From: Thiomicrorhabdus heinhorstiae
GTDB lineage: Bacteria > Pseudomonadota > Gammaproteobacteria > Thiomicrospirales > Thiomicrospiraceae
Reading direction: 5' to 3'
Assembly (NCBI RefSeq): GCF_013391765.2
Contig: NZ_JACBGI020000018.1
Coordinates: 1 to 45,799, forward strand
DNA length: 45,799 bases
Part shown: positions 8,092 through 16,308 of the stretch, piece after piece
Position numbering within the stretch: position 1 is the stretch's first letter
Layout: every line of letters begins with the position of its first letter
Notes under the pieces: generated by a model
What the model was told of the DNA's origin: nothing
Database searches by the model: none
The model's input: only the letters and a program-made list of their open reading frames with translations
Translations under genes and position numbers: made by a program

Positions 8092-8907
8092 ATGGTTATG
8101 AGCAAGCCGATAGAGCACGGTTTTCAGCCGGCATTAAAATCATGGTATCAATCCCAAGCCGGGCATTATTTCTATGAGCAGGAGCGCCAGCTTTTGGATT
8201 CGGCTCTGGATAATCTGTTCGGTTACTATCTTGTGCAATTGGGCTGCATCTCCACGGAAAATATCGTGCAGAACAGCCGTGTTAATTGCAAGATTCTGCT
8301 TGATGCAGAGTTGGATGATAACCTGAAAAAGCAGCAGGGGTTGCAGTTCGTACAAGCAGATCTGGATTATCTGCCGGTCGGAAAAGAAGTGGCCGATCTG
8401 ATTTTGTTGCCCCATACACTCGAATTTGCCGCCGACCCGCATTTTTTGTTGCGTCAGGTCGATTCAATGTTGATTCCTGAAGGGCACATTGTTATTACCG
8501 GTTTTAATCCGATCGGCTGCGCCGTTATGCGCCATCGTTGGCTGAGCGGGGAGATGTTGTTCCGTCAGGCAAGACTTGATTCCTTGAGAAGATTGAAAGA
8601 GTGGCTGAGTGTTTTAGGGTATGATGTCGTCGCTTACGATTACAGTGCAGTGAGCTGTTTTAGCGGTAAAGAGCGTCACCCGGTAACTGTAAAGGGAATC
8701 GAATGGTTTGAAAACGGTTTTCGAAAAGTGGGCTTGGAGTTCGGCAATATCTATTGTCTGGTTGCAAAAAAACGTGTCGATGCTCCAAAACTGGTTGGTT
8801 TGAAATGGCGCATGCCGCGCTGGCGTTTTCGCTCCGGCACGCAGGTTTCTTTGCGTCGTAAGCAGACTGCAACCGGTTTGAAACGAGTAAGCCGGCTAAA
8901 AACTTAA
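8092..8907 (+). CDS. SAM-dependent methyltransferase, YafS-like
   Basis: 271-residue class I methyltransferase of the family usually found between gloB and rnhA. Residues 1-60 (FEWY-like start [28 protein letters not shown], then [10 protein letters not shown]) are typical. The methyltransferase type 11 core follows: [40 protein letters not shown] and [12 protein letters not shown]. The glycine-rich SAM motif I is not well conserved ([10 protein letters not shown]). The C-terminus (about 235-271) is strongly basic. The substrate is unknown. Two in-frame ATG codons (8092 and 8098) are possible starts, both with a weak ribosome site. rnhA follows 16 bases after the stop. Confidence 0.85.
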   Translation: MVMSKPIEHGFQPALKSWYQSQAGHYFYEQERQLLDSALDNLFGYYLVQLGCISTENIVQNSRVNCKILLDAELDDNLKKQQGLQFVQADLDYLPVGKEVADLILLPHTLEFAADPHFLLRQVDSMLIPEGHIVITGFNPIGCAVMRHRWLSGEMLFRQARLDSLRRLKEWLSVLGYDVVAYDYSAVSCFSGKERHPVTVKGIEWFENGFRKVGLEFGNIYCLVAKKRVDAPKLVGLKWRMPRWRFRSGTQVSLRRKQTATGLKRVSRLKT

Positions 8908-8923
8908 GTATTGGGAGCAATCT

Positions 8924-9373
8924 TTGGCACAACAAGTGGTTGAAATTTATACGGATGGCGGTTGCCGCGGCAATCCGGGCCCCGGCGGTTGGGGAGCGAT
9001 TTTAAAATATGGCGAACACCTTAAAGAGCTAAAAGGCGGCGAAGCTCATACGACTAATAATCAAATGGAATTGATGGCGGCGATTCGTGCTTTGGAAGCG
9101 TTAACGCGGCCATGCAAAGTTCGGCTGACGACCGATTCTCAGTATGTTAAAAACGGCATTACTTTATGGTTGCCGGGATGGAAAAAGAAAGGCTGGAAAA
9201 CCGCCGCTAACAAACCGGTGAAAAATCAGGAGTTATGGCAGCGATTGGAAAAGGCATTAGAGACGCACGAAGTGGAATGGCATTGGGTCAAAGGGCATTC
9301 AGGTCATACGGAAAACGAACGGGTGGATGAGCTGGCTAATCTGGCAATGGATGAAATTCAGTCGAAGGCGTGA
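8924..9373 (+). CDS. rnhA: Ribonuclease HI
   Basis: 149-residue endonuclease that degrades the RNA strand of RNA-DNA hybrids (primers, R-loops). Catalytic residues are Asp11 in [17 protein letters not shown], Glu49 in NNQMELMA, Asp71 in TTDSQYV and the last Asp in NERVDELAN, with the His loop in [10 protein letters not shown]. The basic handle region [20 protein letters not shown] is present, as in E. coli. The start is TTG, set by GGGAG at 8913-8917, six bases upstream; no in-frame ATG lies before the conserved first strand. It follows the methyltransferase and converges with dnaQ. Confidence 0.97.
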   Translation: MAQQVVEIYTDGGCRGNPGPGGWGAILKYGEHLKELKGGEAHTTNNQMELMAAIRALEALTRPCKVRLTTDSQYVKNGITLWLPGWKKKGWKTAANKPVKNQELWQRLEKALETHEVEWHWVKGHSGHTENERVDELANLAMDEIQSKA

Positions 9374-9389
9374 TTCCGTTTACCACCGT

Positions 9390-10094
9390 TCACCAGTCAA
9401 GGGTTTGTCCCGATTTCTTTTCTATCTGCTGTAGTTTGGCCCGATGCAGTCCAAGCTCTTCTTCACTGGCATACAGTACTTTTAATTTGTGATTTCCCGC
9501 TTTTCTGATAATGGACTCGGTGTTGATTGACTCGTTTGCTGCCGAATTCTCGTGACCAAGCATCAAATCGGTCTGGCCGCCTGTCATGGCAAGATAGACA
9601 TCTGCCAGGATTTCCGAGTCGAGTAAAGCGCCGTGAAGCGCTCGGTTACTGTTATCGATATACAGACGTTTGCAGAGTGCATCCAGAGAGTTTCTTTGCC
9701 CCGGATACATCTTGCGCGCCAGTCTCAACGAGTCGGTAATGGTACAGTGATCTTCGATTTTTCCCCAGGTGTTGTTCGGTAAAAGCGATAACTCATGGTT
9801 AATGAAACCGACGTCGAAGGGGGCATTGTGAATGATCAGTTCGGCGCCGTCGACGAAGCTCATAAAGTCGTCGGCAATCTGCGAAAAAATAGGCTTGTCT
9901 TTCAGAAAATCGTCGGTTATCCCGTGAACTTCAATTGCCTCTTGCGGCACGCTTCTTTCCGGGAAAATGTATTGATGATAATGACGGTTTGTCAGGCGGC
10001 GTTTAACCAGTTCCACCGCCCCGATTTCAATGATTCTATCGCCGGTTAGGGGGTCGAAACCGGTGGTTTCCGTATCCAATAATATCTGACGCAT
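9390..10094 (-). CDS. dnaQ: DNA polymerase III epsilon subunit, proofreading exonuclease
   Basis: 3'-5' exonuclease of the DnaQ/DEDDh family that proofreads for the replicative polymerase. Motif Exo I is LDTETTGFDP, Exo II is IIHNAPFDVGFINHEL, and Exo III is HGALLDSEILADVY with the catalytic His. The C-terminal segment (about 185-234) is the flexible alpha-subunit-binding tail. I place the start at 10094 (MRQILLDTET, 234 aa) because AAAGG precedes it at suitable distance. An upstream in-frame ATG at 10127 adds 11 residues but has no ribosome site. It is convergent with rnhA, as in E. coli. Confidence 0.95.
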   Translation of the reverse strand: MRQILLDTETTGFDPLTGDRIIEIGAVELVKRRLTNRHYHQYIFPERSVPQEAIEVHGITDDFLKDKPIFSQIADDFMSFVDGAELIIHNAPFDVGFINHELSLLPNNTWGKIEDHCTITDSLRLARKMYPGQRNSLDALCKRLYIDNSNRALHGALLDSEILADVYLAMTGGQTDLMLGHENSAANESINTESIIRKAGNHKLKVLYASEEELGLHRAKLQQIEKKSGQTLDW

Positions 10095-10167
10095 TCTGCT
10101 TGCCTTTACGGTAGAATAAGCACACATTTTAAAGCAAATCTCTCAATAAGGGGAGCGAAGGACTAGT

Positions 10168-10593
10168 ATGAGAATTAAAAAGGGTAGCCGCGTTTCGTTT
10201 CATTACGAATTGAAGGATGAATCCGGAAAAGTAATCGACTCCACTTTTGACGGTGATCCGGTTGTCTATATTCAGGGCGAAGGTGAAATTATTGAGGGTT
10301 TGGAAGAGTTTATGGAAGGCGAAGAGCCTGGTTTTGAAGCAAAGGTGACGATTGAAGCGGAAAAAGCCTACGGACCGGTTAACGATGAATTGATTGTCTA
10401 TGCGGGACCTGAAAACTTTGATGACAACGTTGAAATCGTGATCGGTTCGGAAGTGGAAACGGAAGACCCGGACGGTAACACGGTTATTTTCAGAATCATC
10501 GATATCGATGAGGATAAAGTTTATCTGGACGGTAACCATCCTCTGGCAGGACAAACTCTGGACTATCGTGTAGAAGTGCTGGAAGTCCATTAA
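10168..10593 (+). CDS. slyD: FKBP-type peptidyl-prolyl isomerase, SlyD family
   Basis: 141-residue FKBP-fold prolyl isomerase and chaperone. The catalytic half (KKGSRVSFHYELKDESGKVIDSTF, IIEGLEEFMEGEEPGF, AEKAYGPVN) is split by the insert-in-flap chaperone domain (about 70-125). The family signature LDGNHPLAGQTLDYRVEVLEV closes the fold. It lacks the His/Cys-rich metal-binding tail of E. coli SlyD, so a nickel-delivery role is unlikely. The protein is very acidic. It is cytoplasmic, with GGGGAGCGAAGG upstream of the ATG. It ends before the bidirectional terminator at 10637-10672. Confidence 0.9.
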   Translation: MRIKKGSRVSFHYELKDESGKVIDSTFDGDPVVYIQGEGEIIEGLEEFMEGEEPGFEAKVTIEAEKAYGPVNDELIVYAGPENFDDNVEIVIGSEVETEDPDGNTVIFRIIDIDEDKVYLDGNHPLAGQTLDYRVEVLEVH

Positions 10594-10636
10594 GGATAAG
10601 ATTCCTTAATCACGATAAGGTTTGCGGATTTGCAAT

Positions 10637-10672
10637 AAAAAACCCCGATTGCCTGAACAATCGGGGTTTTTT
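10637..10672. terminator. Bidirectional terminator between slyD and the persulfide dioxygenase gene
   Basis: AAAAAACCCCGATT (10637-10650) and AATCGGGGTTTTTT (10659-10672) form a perfect 14-bp stem with an eight-base loop. The flanking A and T runs make it efficient on both strands for this convergent pair. Confidence 0.92.
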
Positions 10673-10698
10673 ATATGCGCTTGAAAAGCGTTATGAAA

Positions 10699-11403
10699 TT
10701 AAGCGGCGCTGTCGTCGCTGATGTTTCCGCATTTCAGGTTGCCTGGAACCGAGATATCCAAACGTTTAGGGTTTGGTAGATTCAGGTTGTCCATAATGGT
10801 TGAGAAGTCTTCAAACGACTTACCTGAACCGGCACGCACATTATATTCTTGCTCTTCACCAATCGTTGATTGAGTGAAGCCTTTGTAATCGTGAGCAGGG
10901 AATACCATGGTTTCTGCAGGCAGTTTAAATAGTTTTTCAGTCAGAGAGTTGTACATCTCTTCGTTACTGCCAAGTTGGAAATCGGTACGCCCGCAGTCGC
11001 GAACCAGCAAAGTATCACCGGTGAAGGCTGCACCATCGATCAGATAAGTGATATCGTTGTTGGTGTGACCTGGCGTGTGCAATACACTGATTTCTTGATT
11101 TCCAAGTGTGAACTTGTCGCCTTCAATAGCCAGTACGTCGGCACAAGCCGAGCCGGAATTCTTATGAACGACAATTTCCGCACCGGTACGTTTTCTTAGA
11201 GGGCCGGCACCAGTAATATGGTCGGCATGAATATGGGTTTCCAGAAGGTATTTTACCTTCAGGCCAAGCTCTTCGATATGCTGCATATCGCGATCAACTT
11301 GTTCGATAACCGAATCGATGACTGCTGCCTCTTTGGTTTCTTCATCCCATACCAAATAAGTATAGGTCCAAGTATCATAATCGAATAACTGACGAATTTT
11401 CAT
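10699..11403 (-). CDS. ETHE1-like persulfide dioxygenase (sulfur dioxygenase)
   Basis: 234-residue mononuclear-iron metallo-beta-lactamase-fold enzyme of the ETHE1 group. The family oxidises glutathione persulfide to sulfite with oxygen and takes part in sulfide detoxification and oxidation. Motifs are ETHIHADHITGAGPL, HTPGHTNNDITY, GDTLLVRDCGRTDFQLGS (ETHE1-type metal and substrate region) and FPAHDYKGFTQSTIGEE. It differs from GloB in lacking the glyoxalase II C-terminal domain. AAGGCAGAG precedes the ATG. It is transcribed divergently from hrpA across an AT-rich region with repeats. The sulfur role is family knowledge; no rhodanese or SQR gene is adjacent. Confidence 0.88.
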   Translation of the reverse strand: MKIRQLFDYDTWTYTYLVWDEETKEAAVIDSVIEQVDRDMQHIEELGLKVKYLLETHIHADHITGAGPLRKRTGAEIVVHKNSGSACADVLAIEGDKFTLGNQEISVLHTPGHTNNDITYLIDGAAFTGDTLLVRDCGRTDFQLGSNEEMYNSLTEKLFKLPAETMVFPAHDYKGFTQSTIGEEQEYNVRAGSGKSFEDFSTIMDNLNLPNPKRLDISVPGNLKCGNISDDSAA

Positions 11404-11443
11404 AGACTCTGCCTTGTAAAGAGGTTTGTTATAATAAGCCTTT

Positions 11444-11467
11444 ATTAATATGATTAATTTAATTAAT
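11444..11467. promoter_or_regulatory. Three ATTAAT palindromes at 9-bp spacing
   Basis: Self-complementary ATTAAT occurs at 11444-11449, 11453-11458 and 11462-11467, exactly 9 bp apart, upstream of the persulfide dioxygenase start. It could be a phased regulator site or just an AT-rich promoter. A separate dyad AGACTC / GAGTCT lies at 11484-11502, nearer to hrpA. Confidence 0.3.
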
Positions 11468-11521
11468 GGCCGTATAAGATTATAGACTCTATTATCGAGT
11501 CTTAGAGGGCTTAAGTCAACT

Positions 11522-14500
11522 ATGTCATTGAAATTGCCGCAAAAAAACTCGAGTTCGGATTTGCAATTACTCGATAAATGCTTGATTAAAGATAGGTATA
11601 AACTATCAAGTTTTTATAAAAGAAATAAATTACAAAATCTTGAAAGTACTGATAGCAAACGGAAAGAATGGCTGGCGCGATTGGAAAAATCTATCGAGCA
11701 GGCCGAGCTTAGACGACAGGCCGTGCCGCAAATTGAATACGATAATTTTTTACCGATAGCGGCCAAAAAAGATCTCTTGGTTGAATTGATTCGTGAAAAC
11801 CAGGTGGTCGTCATTGCCGGTGAGACCGGATCGGGGAAAACCACGCAGATTCCAAAAATCTGTCTGGAAGCGGGTCGAGGCATTTTCGGGCGGATAGGCT
11901 GTACCCAGCCAAGACGCTTGGCTGCGCGCAGTGTCGCGGAACGTTTGGCCGAAGAGTTGCATAGCCGAATTGGTGATAAAGTCGGTTATCAGGTGCGTTT
12001 CATGGACCATGTTGCCGAACAGAGCCTGATTAAGGTCATGACAGACGGGATTCTCTTGGCAGAGGTACAAAACGACCGCTATTTAAATCAATACGACACA
12101 ATCATTATCGACGAGGCGCACGAGCGTAGCGTCAATATTGATTTTCTGCTTGGTATTCTCAAGCAACTTTTACCTAAACGTCCCGATCTGAAGGTGATCA
12201 TTACTTCGGCAACCATCGATACCCAGCGTTTTGCCGATCATTTTGAAGTCGGGGATAAACGACCGCCGGTAATTGAAGTTTCCGGTCGTACCTATCCGGT
12301 TGAAGTGCGTTATCGTCCCTTGAGCAGTTATGAAGACGATGCCGGTAATCTGATCGAACAGGATATGGAAACCGCAATTGTTGATGCGGTTGAGGAATTA
12401 AGTCATGAAGACCCGTTCGGCGATGTGTTGGTATTTCAGGTCGGCGAGCGTGATATCAAAGAAACCTCCGAAGCGCTCAAAAAGCGTAATCTTAAAAATA
12501 CCGAGATTGTTCCGTTATATGCACGCTTGTCATTGAGCGATCAGCAGAAGGTTTTTCAGACCTCGCAAAAGCGGCGGATTATTCTGAGTACCAACGTTGC
12601 GGAAACCTCTTTGACTGTGCCGGGAATCAAGTATGTGATCGACCCCGGACTGGTTCGCATCAGTCGTTACAGTGTGCGTTCCAAGGTGCAGAGGCTGCCG
12701 GTAGAGAAGATTTCTCAAGCGTCAGCCAACCAGAGAAAAGGTCGTTGTGGTCGTGTCAGCGAGGGCATCTGTATCCGTCTGTACGATGAAGACGATTTTA
12801 ATGCGCGCCCACAATTTACCGATCCGGAAATTCACCGCACTTCTCTGGCTTCAGTTATTTTGAGTATGACGGAGTTGTCTCTTGGAGAGGTAGCGCATTT
12901 TCCGTTTATTGAAGCCCCGACCGATAAGGCGATCAACGACGGTTTCAGACAGTTGCATGAGCTTGGCGCTTTGGACGAAAACCGTCGTTTGACTCCGGAA
13001 GGGAAACGTCTGGCGAAATTACCGATCGATCCGAGTGTCGCAAAGATGGTTATCGAGGCGGAAAAGAATGCTGTGCTTGCCGAGGTGATTATTATTGCCG
13101 CTGCTTTGAGCATTCAGGATCCGCGAGATTTAAACGAAGCCAATATGCAAGCGGCACGCAAAGTCCATAAGGCGTTTGAAGATGAGCGTTCGGATTTTCT
13201 GTTTTTCTTGAACCTATGGCGTTTTTATGAAAATCAGCGCCGCCATCTCTCGCAGAACAAATTGCGCAAACTTTGTAAAACCAACTTTCTCTCCTTCTTA
13301 AGAATGAAAGAGTGGCATGAACTGACGGTTCAGCTGGAACAGAGTTTGAAACGCATCGGCATGCAGGTTGGCGAGCTGCATTTATATGAAGAGGTTAAAC
13401 AGGGTAATCAGGTTGTTGAACGCCTCAGTGACTTACACAGTATTGCCGTACACCGTTCTCTGCTATCCGGTCTGCTCGGAAACATCAGTCTGCGCGATGA
13501 AGACAACTCCTTTTTAGGTGCGCGGAATACCAAGCTGTTTATTCACCCGAGTTCGGTGCTGTTCAAGCGTAAGCCGAAATGGATGTTGAGTGCCGAACTG
13601 GTCGAAACCAGTAAACTGTATGCACGAAATAATGCCGAAATTGATGTTACCTGGCTGGAGTCTCTGGCAGGGCATTTGATTAAAAAACGCTATAGCGATC
13701 CGCACTGGCAAAAGCGTGCCGGTCAGGTCGGCGCCTATGAATCGATTACCTTATACGGTTTGCCGATTGTAAATCGTCGGGCTTGTAACTACGGTCCGGT
13801 GGACCCGAAAGAGTCGCATAAAATCTTTTTGCGCCATGCTCTGGTGCAGGGGGAGATGGATTCCAAAGCCGAATTTTTGCAGCACAATCGTTTGCTGGTC
13901 GAAGAGATTAAATCATTGGAAAGCAAATTCCGCCGTCCGGATTTTCTGGTTGACGATGAGGTAATCTACCGCTTTTACGAATCGAAAATTCCGTCGCAAA
14001 TTTACAGCAAGCCCGCATTTGAACGATGGTGGAAAAAAACCGCCAAGAATAATCCGCAAGAGTTGGAAAAACTGTTTTTAAGTCGCAAAGACCTCTTGAG
14101 GCAAGAGGTGGAGGGTGAGTGGCTTAAGGATTATCCCGATCAGATCGAATTGCGCAATCAACTGAAATTGAATGTGGATTACTGTTTTGAACCTGGCAAA
14201 AAACGTGACGGTTTGATCTTTCATATTCCCTTGGCGCATCTTAACCTGGTCAATGCGCAGGACTTTGAATGGCTCTCTCCGGGATTGCTTAAGGAGAAAG
14301 TGGCTTACTATATTAAGAGTTTGCCGAAAACACTGCGTAAGCAGTTTGTTCCGGTACCGCACTATTGCGACTTGGCTTTAAGTGAAATGGCGGTTGGGAA
14401 AAAATCTGCTTCCGGGCAGTCGATGCCGTTTTTGCATCAGCTGGTGTGGGCTCTGAACCGGCGGGCTACGCAAAAAGTCGGCGAGCAGGATTTTGACGGT

Positions 14501-15499
14501 GTGCAACTGCCGGATTATCTGTTGCCGTCCTTTGTGCTTGAAGATGACTATGGCAAGATTTTGGCGCAGAGCGATGATCTGGAACGCTTGAAAACCGATT
14601 ATCTGCATTTGATCGAACGTAAAATTCAGAAGCATAGCGGCGTCAAAGAACATGCTCAAACGACGCTGGAGCATTGGGATTTCGGTGATCTGGACGAGAG
14701 GAAAACGCTTAAAGATCGTGGTGCGGAAATGGTGGTCTATCCGTATCTGAAATACGATGGAACCTTCAGTATGCAAATGAGTGGCGATGAGGATCTGGCC
14801 CACCGTGAACATGCGCGGGCGGTGCTGAGTTTAATCAAAAAAGAACTGCATGATAAATGTCAGTATCTGCTTAAAAAATTACCTTTGAAACGAGCATGTC
14901 TCTGTTATGCGCCTTACGGTACTTGCCAGGATTTGACCGGGCAGGTTGTGGATCGAGCGCTTGACGAATTAGTAATGAATCCGGAAGCAGTTCGCAAACA
15001 GCAGGATTTTGAACAGCTGCTGGAAAAGGTTCGATTGCATTGGATTGAACAGGCTCAGGAAGTTGCCGCGCAGGTTGACGATATTCTTAGCCGTCACCAG
15101 TCGATTGCCAAACGAGTGAAGGGAAAAGTCAATCCTCGCTGGCTGGCGTCGATTGCAGATATTCGCAGTCAGCTGGATGATTTAATCGCCGCCGATTTTG
15201 TTCGCGATACGCCGCAAAAATGGTTTAAACAGATTCCGCGTTATTTGCAGGCGCTTGAGCTGCGCTTAGAGAAAATCGATCTGGATCCGTCTAAAGACCA
15301 AAAAACCATTCGCGAGTTGCAACCTTTATTGGATCAATATGCCAAGCGAGCCGCGGATCCGATCAGCCGTCAGCACCCTGATTTTATCGAATTGCGCTGG
15401 CTGCTTGAGGAGTTAAGAATTTCGCTGTTTTCCCAGCCGCTGAAAACTTTGCAACCGGTTTCGATTGCGCGTTTACAGAAAAAATTACATGAAATGTAA
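11522..15499 (+). CDS. hrpA: ATP-dependent RNA helicase HrpA
   Basis: 1325-residue DEAH-box helicase, the length expected for bacterial HrpA (E. coli about 1300). Walker A is GETGSGKT (100-107), followed by TQPRRLAARSVAERLA, the DEAH box in IIIDEAHERS, motif III SATIDTQRFADHF, and motif VI QRKGRCGRVSEGICIRLY. Helicase-associated and OB-fold domains follow (about 440-700), then the long HrpA-specific C-terminal DUF3418 region to residue 1325. The family is linked to mRNA processing and rescue of stalled ribosomes. The ribosome site is weak (AGAGGG 13 bases upstream). It is monocistronic. Confidence 0.97.
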   Translation: MSLKLPQKNSSSDLQLLDKCLIKDRYKLSSFYKRNKLQNLESTDSKRKEWLARLEKSIEQAELRRQAVPQIEYDNFLPIAAKKDLLVELIRENQVVVIAGETGSGKTTQIPKICLEAGRGIFGRIGCTQPRRLAARSVAERLAEELHSRIGDKVGYQVRFMDHVAEQSLIKVMTDGILLAEVQNDRYLNQYDTIIIDEAHERSVNIDFLLGILKQLLPKRPDLKVIITSATIDTQRFADHFEVGDKRPPVIEVSGRTYPVEVRYRPLSSYEDDAGNLIEQDMETAIVDAVEELSHEDPFGDVLVFQVGERDIKETSEALKKRNLKNTEIVPLYARLSLSDQQKVFQTSQKRRIILSTNVAETSLTVPGIKYVIDPGLVRISRYSVRSKVQRLPVEKISQASANQRKGRCGRVSEGICIRLYDEDDFNARPQFTDPEIHRTSLASVILSMTELSLGEVAHFPFIEAPTDKAINDGFRQLHELGALDENRRLTPEGKRLAKLPIDPSVAKMVIEAEKNAVLAEVIIIAAALSIQDPRDLNEANMQAARKVHKAFEDERSDFLFFLNLWRFYENQRRHLSQNKLRKLCKTNFLSFLRMKEWHELTVQLEQSLKRIGMQVGELHLYEEVKQGNQVVERLSDLHSIAVHRSLLSGLLGNISLRDEDNSFLGARNTKLFIHPSSVLFKRKPKWMLSAELVETSKLYARNNAEIDVTWLESLAGHLIKKRYSDPHWQKRAGQVGAYESITLYGLPIVNRRACNYGPVDPKESHKIFLRHALVQGEMDSKAEFLQHNRLLVEEIKSLESKFRRPDFLVDDEVIYRFYESKIPSQIYSKPAFERWWKKTAKNNPQELEKLFLSRKDLLRQEVEGEWLKDYPDQIELRNQLKLNVDYCFEPGKKRDGLIFHIPLAHLNLVNAQDFEWLSPGLLKEKVAYYIKSLPKTLRKQFVPVPHYCDLALSEMAVGKKSASGQSMPFLHQLVWALNRRATQKVGEQDFDGVQLPDYLLPSFVLEDDYGKILAQSDDLERLKTDYLHLIERKIQKHSGVKEHAQTTLEHWDFGDLDERKTLKDRGAEMVVYPYLKYDGTFSMQMSGDEDLAHREHARAVLSLIKKELHDKCQYLLKKLPLKRACLCYAPYGTCQDLTGQVVDRALDELVMNPEAVRKQQDFEQLLEKVRLHWIEQAQEVAAQVDDILSRHQSIAKRVKGKVNPRWLASIADIRSQLDDLIAADFVRDTPQKWFKQIPRYLQALELRLEKIDLDPSKDQKTIRELQPLLDQYAKRAADPISRQHPDFIELRWLLEELRISLFSQPLKTLQPVSIARLQKKLHEM

Positions 15500-15549
15500 A
15501 AAGTCTGCCACATACTTTGAATATAGTCTGAAATTTACAGCGTAAAAGC

Positions 15550-15579
15550 TTGTCTCGACTTTTCGACGATTGATAAGAT
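15550..15579 (+). promoter_or_regulatory. Probable promoter of the cytochrome c gene
   Basis: TTGTCT (15550-15555), an 18-base spacer and TAAGAT (15574-15579) preceded by TG, giving an extended -10. Downstream, TTCCGT (15598-15603) and ACGGAA (15622-15627) can pair as a leader hairpin before the strong ribosome site. Confidence 0.4.
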
Positions 15580-15674
15580 GGGGGCAGTATTACCAACTTC
15601 CGTCCTTTTATAAATATGAGTACGGAAATTAGAAAGATCTAGGATAGGAAAGGTTTTCTTTTCAGGAGGGCATT

Positions 15675-16217
15675 ATGAAAAACCAAGCAACGAACCAAAC
15701 TAAATTTCATGCGGTCGCCAAACCGCTGGCATTGACGATGTTATTTTCGGCAATGTTTGCGTTGAGCGCCTGTTCAAATGACGAAGCGCCGCAATCAACG
15801 GCTGAAACGGAAAAACCGGCCGCGCAGAATGCGATGGATGTGAAACAGCCGGAGCCAAAACCGGCACCGCAACCGACTCTACAGCAACAAACTGAAGACA
15901 CGGCTGCCAAAGCGGCTGAAACGATCAGTACTGCTAAAGAAGAAGTGAAGCAAGAAGTCGAAAAGCAAGTTGCCGAAGCTGCACCGGCCGGGGCAACCGT
16001 TTATGCAACTTGTGTCGGTTGTCACGGTGCTAAGGGTGAAGGCGGAATGGGCCCGAATCTGAGCAGTCAGACTCCGGCAGATATTGTCGCCAAGCTGAAA
16101 AAGTATAAGGCCGGTGAGCAGATGGGACCTATGACTGGAGTGATGGCACCAATGGCAGCCGGTTTATCCGAAGAGGATATGCAAGCAGTTGCTGAATATG
16201 TGGTGACGTTGAAATAA
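15675..16217 (+). CDS. Lipid-anchored monohaem cytochrome c
   Basis: 180-residue exported protein. The N-terminus ends in a lipobox LSAC (Cys33), so the protein is probably a membrane-tethered lipoprotein. Residues 34-103 are a low-complexity Pro/Ala/Glu/Lys linker with a coiled-coil-like stretch (AAKAAETISTAKEEVKQEVEKQ). The class I cytochrome c domain (about 104-180) has the haem site CVGCH (113-117) and a Met ligand in GVMAPMAAGL. Its architecture suggests electron shuttling to a terminal oxidase or from sulfur oxidation, but the partner is unknown. The ribosome site AGGAGG is strong. Terminator at 16250-16283. Confidence 0.88.
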   Translation: MKNQATNQTKFHAVAKPLALTMLFSAMFALSACSNDEAPQSTAETEKPAAQNAMDVKQPEPKPAPQPTLQQQTEDTAAKAAETISTAKEEVKQEVEKQVAEAAPAGATVYATCVGCHGAKGEGGMGPNLSSQTPADIVAKLKKYKAGEQMGPMTGVMAPMAAGLSEEDMQAVAEYVVTLK

Positions 16218-16249
16218 GTCGCAAACGACTTCTGTTCCATTTAAATCGA

Positions 16250-16283
16250 AACCGGTAGTTCCAAAGAAGCTACCGGTTTTTTT
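16250..16283. terminator. Terminator between the cytochrome c and glycosyltransferase genes
   Basis: AACCGGTAG (16250-16258) and CTACCGGTT (16270-16278) form a 9-bp stem with an 11-base loop, followed by T to 16283. It ends cytochrome c transcription. A smaller hairpin AAGTCG / CGACTT lies directly at the stop codon (16216-16231). Confidence 0.85.
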
Positions 16284-16308
16284 ATGCTTGTGTGTTTGCC
16301 GGAACAGC

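Noticed and set aside
10094-10127. Upstream ATG for dnaQ
   Set aside because: No ribosome site, and it adds residues not seen in the family; the ATG at 10094 has AAAGG.
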